Assembly (NCBI GenBank): GCA_964530525.1
Contig: CAZHBH010000013.1
Coordinates: 1 to 40,597 of the forward strand
Direction of reading: 5' to 3'
Source of the DNA: CAYNQN01 sp964530525
GTDB lineage: Bacteria > Actinomycetota > Acidimicrobiia > Acidimicrobiales > Acidimicrobilacustridaceae
Length of the DNA stretch: 40,597 nt
Shown: positions 38,142 through 40,597 of the stretch, in pieces
Numbering within the stretch: position 1 is the stretch's first letter
How the letters are laid out: the number at the start of each line of letters is the position of its first letter
Translations under genes and position numbers: made by a program
Notes under the pieces: model-generated
Seen by the model: only the letters and a program-made list of their open reading frames with translations
What the model was told of the DNA's origin: nothing
The model's database searches: none

Positions 38142-38480
38142 ATGCTCCCCGCCGAGCGATCAGGCACCGTCTCGCTGCCCTCGGAACCCCAAGAGGAGAG
38201 CGCCGGGGAGCCCAAGCCGGAGCTGACGCTCGTACCCTCCGCTGCAGACGTCGACGAGGACGTGCCCTTCGAGACCGGTCTGTTCCGATCGGCAGCCATC
38301 GGGGCGATCGTCGGCTTCGCCCTCATCTTCGTGATGGTGGTCGTCGGGTTGCTGATCGCTGGCATCGAACTGTGGGCCACCCTCCTGAGCGCCGTGTTCA
38401 TCGCAAGCTTCGGGGGCATCGGGTTCGGTGGCATGGAGGCCGCCTCGATGCACAAGCCGCCCACACCCAAGAGGAAGTAG
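38142..38480 (+). CDS. Small two-helix membrane protein, unknown function
   Basis: Protein of 112 residues. An acidic N-terminal half (PSEPQEESAGEPKPELTLVP) is followed by two transmembrane segments at about 50-72 (AIGAIVGFALIFVMVVVGLL) and 76-98, ending in a Gly-rich SFGGIGFGGMEAAS stretch and a basic tail. The glycine-zipper-like end may allow helix packing or oligomer formation. No family recognised. The start has AGGAGG with an eight-base spacer. Its promoter carries the palindrome shared with the preceding regulator gene, which is the strongest clue to its role. Confidence 0.78.
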   Translation: MLPAERSGTVSLPSEPQEESAGEPKPELTLVPSAADVDEDVPFETGLFRSAAIGAIVGFALIFVMVVVGLLIAGIELWATLLSAVFIASFGGIGFGGMEAASMHKPPTPKRK

Positions 38481-38576
38481 CGGCCAGCCGGCCCCTGCGC
38501 CGCGGCCGATCCTGCCGGCCAGCCCGCCGCCGGGGCCATCGGGCCAGCTCCCGACACCGAAGCTGCCTGCGCTCGA

Positions 38577-38605
38577 ACTAATCCGATCATTTCACTAGGG
38601 TTAGT
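38577..38605. repeat. Imperfect inverted repeat at the TauE/SafE-family promoter
   Basis: ACTAATCC (38577-38584) and GGGTTAGT (38598-38605) pair at seven of eight positions around 13 bases. The right arm overlaps TAGGGT (38596-38601), the probable -10 box nine bases before the GTG at 38611. Could be an operator; differs from the TCTAGC palindrome. Confidence 0.45.
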
Positions 38606-38610
38606 GGGCT

Positions 38611-39492
38611 GTGGACCAGCTCCTGTTCGTCGCGATCGCTGGGTTCTGTGCAGCGCTCGTCGACGGAGCACTCGGGATGGGCTTCGGTCCCACCAGCTCG
38701 AGCATCCTGCTGAGCACCGGTCTGGCACCCGCCTCGGTGTCGACCACGGTGAACATCGCCAAGGTGGTGACCGGCATCGCCTCGGCGGTGTCGCACTGGC
38801 GGTTCCGCAACATCGATCACCGACTAGTGCTGCAGCTGGCCGTTCCTGGAGCCCTGGGAGCGATCATCGGGGTGTTGGTGCTCTCCCGCATCGACGGAAG
38901 CACCTTGCGACCCGTTCTCGCCGCCCTGCTCTTGGTGATCGGTGCCAGGATCCTCTGGCGGTTCAGCCGAAGGGTGAAGGTGAAGGCCGAGGAGTTCGAG
39001 GACCTGGAGCACGATCCCAACCGCATGCCCCCCTTCGACGACCGCGGCGTCGAGGTGGTGGCGGCGGCCGGGGGTGTGACCAACGGGCTCATCGGAACCT
39101 GGGGCCCTGTGGTCACGCCGTTCCTGATGCACCGCGACCTCCCTCCCCGCTTCGCTGTGGGTTCCACGAACACCGCAGAGGTCGCTGTCGCCGCAGTTTC
39201 GGCGTCGTCGCTCGTGGCAGCTCTGGGAAGTGGCGGGCTCGACGTCGCGGTCGTCGTCGCGATGCTCGTGGGCGGGGTGCTGGCCGCCCCGGTCGCCGCC
39301 CTGTTCGTCCGCTACGTCCCCGCCCGCCCCATGGGCCTCGCTGTGGGCGCCCTGCTGATGATCACGAACGCCCGTGAGCTGTCGAGCTGGGCGGGAGCGG
39401 GTGCCTACCAGTGGGTGGCCTACGGGGTCGTCGTGGCCCTGGTCGTGCTCGCGTGCATACGGCCCCGCCTCATCGAGAGGGCCGCCCGCTGA
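38611..39492 (+). CDS. TauE/SafE-family membrane exporter (sulfite/organosulfonate type)
   Basis: Integral membrane protein of 293 residues with the two-repeat TauE/SafE (DUF81) architecture. N-terminal repeat: FVAIAGFCAALVDGALGMGF, then GPTSSSILLSTGLAPASVST and NIAKVVTGIASAVSHWRFRN. C-terminal repeat: GVTNGLIGTWGPVVTPFLMH, then VGSTNTAEVAVAAVSASSLV. There are about eight transmembrane segments. The family moves small anions such as sulfite, sulfoacetate or sulfolactate across the membrane; the substrate here is unknown. The GTG start lies nine bases after a TAGGGT box, so the leader is very short. It converges on the catalase gene. Confidence 0.9.
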   Translation: MDQLLFVAIAGFCAALVDGALGMGFGPTSSSILLSTGLAPASVSTTVNIAKVVTGIASAVSHWRFRNIDHRLVLQLAVPGALGAIIGVLVLSRIDGSTLRPVLAALLLVIGARILWRFSRRVKVKAEEFEDLEHDPNRMPPFDDRGVEVVAAAGGVTNGLIGTWGPVVTPFLMHRDLPPRFAVGSTNTAEVAVAAVSASSLVAALGSGGLDVAVVVAMLVGGVLAAPVAALFVRYVPARPMGLAVGALLMITNARELSSWAGAGAYQWVAYGVVVALVVLACIRPRLIERAAR

Positions 39493-39527
39493 CGCGACCA
39501 GGCTCCCTGGCGGTGGGCCAGAGCCTG

Positions 39528-40597
39528 TCAGCTCTCGCCCATCCCGGGGACCGGCTCTCGGGCCGAACCCAAGCGCACCTTCTCCTCGATGCGCTTTCCC
39601 ACCTCCGGGTCGATGCTCGTCCAGTACCAGAAGGCACGTTCGAGCACCTCGCCACGAACGCCTCCGAGGAGGCTCCCGCTGACCTGCTCCACGAGGCGGT
39701 CGCGCTGGACGTCGTCCATGACGTCACGCACCAGGGAACCTGGCTGGCCGAAGTCGTCATCCTCGGCGTGGAGCTCGTACGCGCTGCGGACCATGTCGCC
39801 GTCGACGGCCCACGACTCCTCGGGGGACGCCTCTCCGTCGGCCCACTCCCTGCCCTCGGAGTTGGGCGCGTACACGGGTTGGGCGCCGGAGTGCTCGTAG
39901 GCCATCTGCCCGTCGAACATGTACGTGTTGGTCTCCGGCGTGCGCGGACGGTTCACGGGGAGCTGGTGGAAGTTCGTGCCGATCCTGTTGCGCTGCGCGT
40001 CGTTGTAGGCGAACGACCTGCCCAACAGCATCTTGTCGGGCGAGAGGCCGATGCCGGGCACGGTGTTGCCGGGCGAGAACGCCGCCTGCTCGATCTGCGC
40101 GAAGAAATTCTCCGGGTTGCGGTTCAAGGTCATGGTGCCCACCGGGATCAGCGGATAATCCTTGTGCGACCAGGTCTTGGTCAGGTCGAACGGGTTGAAG
40201 CGGTAGGTCTTGGCCTCGGCATAAGGCATGACCTGCACCGACAGCCGCCAGCTCGGATGCTCGCCCCGCGCAATGGCCTCGAACAGGTCGCGACGATGGT
40301 AGTCGGCATCGCTGCCGGCCATGGCCGCCGCTTCCTCGTTGGTGAAGAATTCCATGCCCTGGTTGGTATGGAAATGATATTTGACCCAGAACTTCTCGCC
40401 GGCCGCGTTCACCCACATGTAGGTGTGCGAGCCGTAGCCGTTCATGTGCCGCCAGGTGCGCGGCAGGCCGCGCTCGCCCATCAGATACGTCACCTGATGC
40501 GCGCTTTCGGGATTGTTGGTCCAGAAATCCCACTGCATGTGGTTGTCGCGCAGGCCCGAATCGGGAAGCCGCTTCTGGCTGCGGATGAAATGCGGGA
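39528..40597 (-). CDS. Haem catalase (partial, N-terminus beyond the window)
   Basis: Breaks down hydrogen peroxide. The 356 visible residues cover the C-terminal three quarters of a monofunctional haem catalase: PHFIRSQKRLP, NHMQWDFWTNNPESAHQVTY, HMNGYGSHTYMWVNAAGEKF, VKYHFHTNQG, FNPFDLTKTW and the haem-ligand motif RSFAYNDAQRNRIG with its Tyr. The N-terminal part, including the catalytic His, lies beyond base 40597. The C-terminus is short, without a flavodoxin-like extra domain (small-subunit type). From about 40080 to the end the codon usage differs sharply: His is CAT in 6 of 10 cases, Tyr and Asp are often TAT and GAT, and Leu is mostly CTG. The rest of the gene matches its neighbours. 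The 5' half may be foreign or mis-assembled. Confidence 0.93.
   Translation of the reverse strand, partial: PHFIRSQKRLPDSGLRDNHMQWDFWTNNPESAHQVTYLMGERGLPRTWRHMNGYGSHTYMWVNAAGEKFWVKYHFHTNQGMEFFTNEEAAAMAGSDADYHRRDLFEAIARGEHPSWRLSVQVMPYAEAKTYRFNPFDLTKTWSHKDYPLIPVGTMTLNRNPENFFAQIEQAAFSPGNTVPGIGLSPDKMLLGRSFAYNDAQRNRIGTNFHQLPVNRPRTPETNTYMFDGQMAYEHSGAQPVYAPNSEGREWADGEASPEESWAVDGDMVRSAYELHAEDDDFGQPGSLVRDVMDDVQRDRLVEQVSGSLLGGVRGEVLERAFWYWTSIDPEVGKRIEEKVRLGSAREPVPGMGES

Noticed and set aside
1..40597. Prophage, integron, transposon or CRISPR array
   Set aside because: I saw no integrase, transposase, terminal inverted repeats, regularly spaced repeats or cas-like genes in any frame.

Overview
This is a high-GC, gene-dense chromosomal segment with no IS elements, phage genes, CRISPR arrays or tRNA/rRNA genes that I can see. 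Several features point to a high-GC Gram-positive (Actinobacteriota) genome. These are the strong G/C preference at third codon positions, two F420-type luciferase-like oxidoreductases, a MurA with Asp in place of the catalytic Cys, and a gatCAB / ligA / MetE-like / mnmA / cysteine desulfurase neighbourhood like that of mycobacteria. Many genes also carry a TANNNT -10 box 6-7 bases before a start codon that lacks a Shine-Dalgarno sequence, which fits leaderless transcripts. A deep-branching class such as Acidimicrobiia is my guess and is not shown by the sequence. No gap between genes exceeds 300 bases; the longest (about 290 bases, 29101-29393) holds only promoter-like sequence.

Region 1 (1-18.6 kb) is mainly housekeeping. 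It holds gatC-gatA-gatB (tRNA amidation, overlapping operon, gatB cut by the window edge), a sterol-carrier-like protein, an LLM oxidoreductase, the PASTA kinase PknB with a divergent small membrane protein, ligA with a MetE-like protein, a secreted CAP plus SLH-repeat protein, mnmA and a cysteine desulfurase (tRNA thiolation), a rhomboid protease, an enoyl-CoA hydratase, a NifU-type scaffold and murA.

Region 2 (18.6-28.3 kb) covers envelope and central metabolism. It holds an MFS transporter with an unusual N-terminal extension, a lipoprotein L,D-transpeptidase, a protein with an internal duplication followed by a J-domain protein, glpX, an acyl desaturase, a Sua5-type enzyme overlapping a cytochrome P450, and UppP.

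Region 3 (28.3-40.6 kb) looks like a general-stress island. A complete partner-switching circuit is spread over both strands: a MASE1-SpoIIE phosphatase, a SigB/SigF-type sigma factor, a PAS/coiled-coil protein, an RsbW-like anti-sigma factor with degenerate ATP-binding motifs, and a STAS antagonist. Around it lie CsbD, a DUF6328-like membrane protein, a second LLM oxidoreductase, a flavodoxin-fold reductase, a Rho-N-like small protein, a metallothionein-like protein and a catalase. GTTT-N15/16-GGGTAG promoters precede the anti-sigma gene, csbD and the reductase gene, and a close variant precedes the STAS gene. The circuit therefore probably controls both itself and these neighbours. Next to it is a SufR/ArsR-like regulator whose promoter carries a perfect palindrome; the same palindrome recurs before the next gene. 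The last 500 bases, inside the catalase, switch to a visibly different codon usage, suggesting recombination, transfer or a chimeric assembly end.
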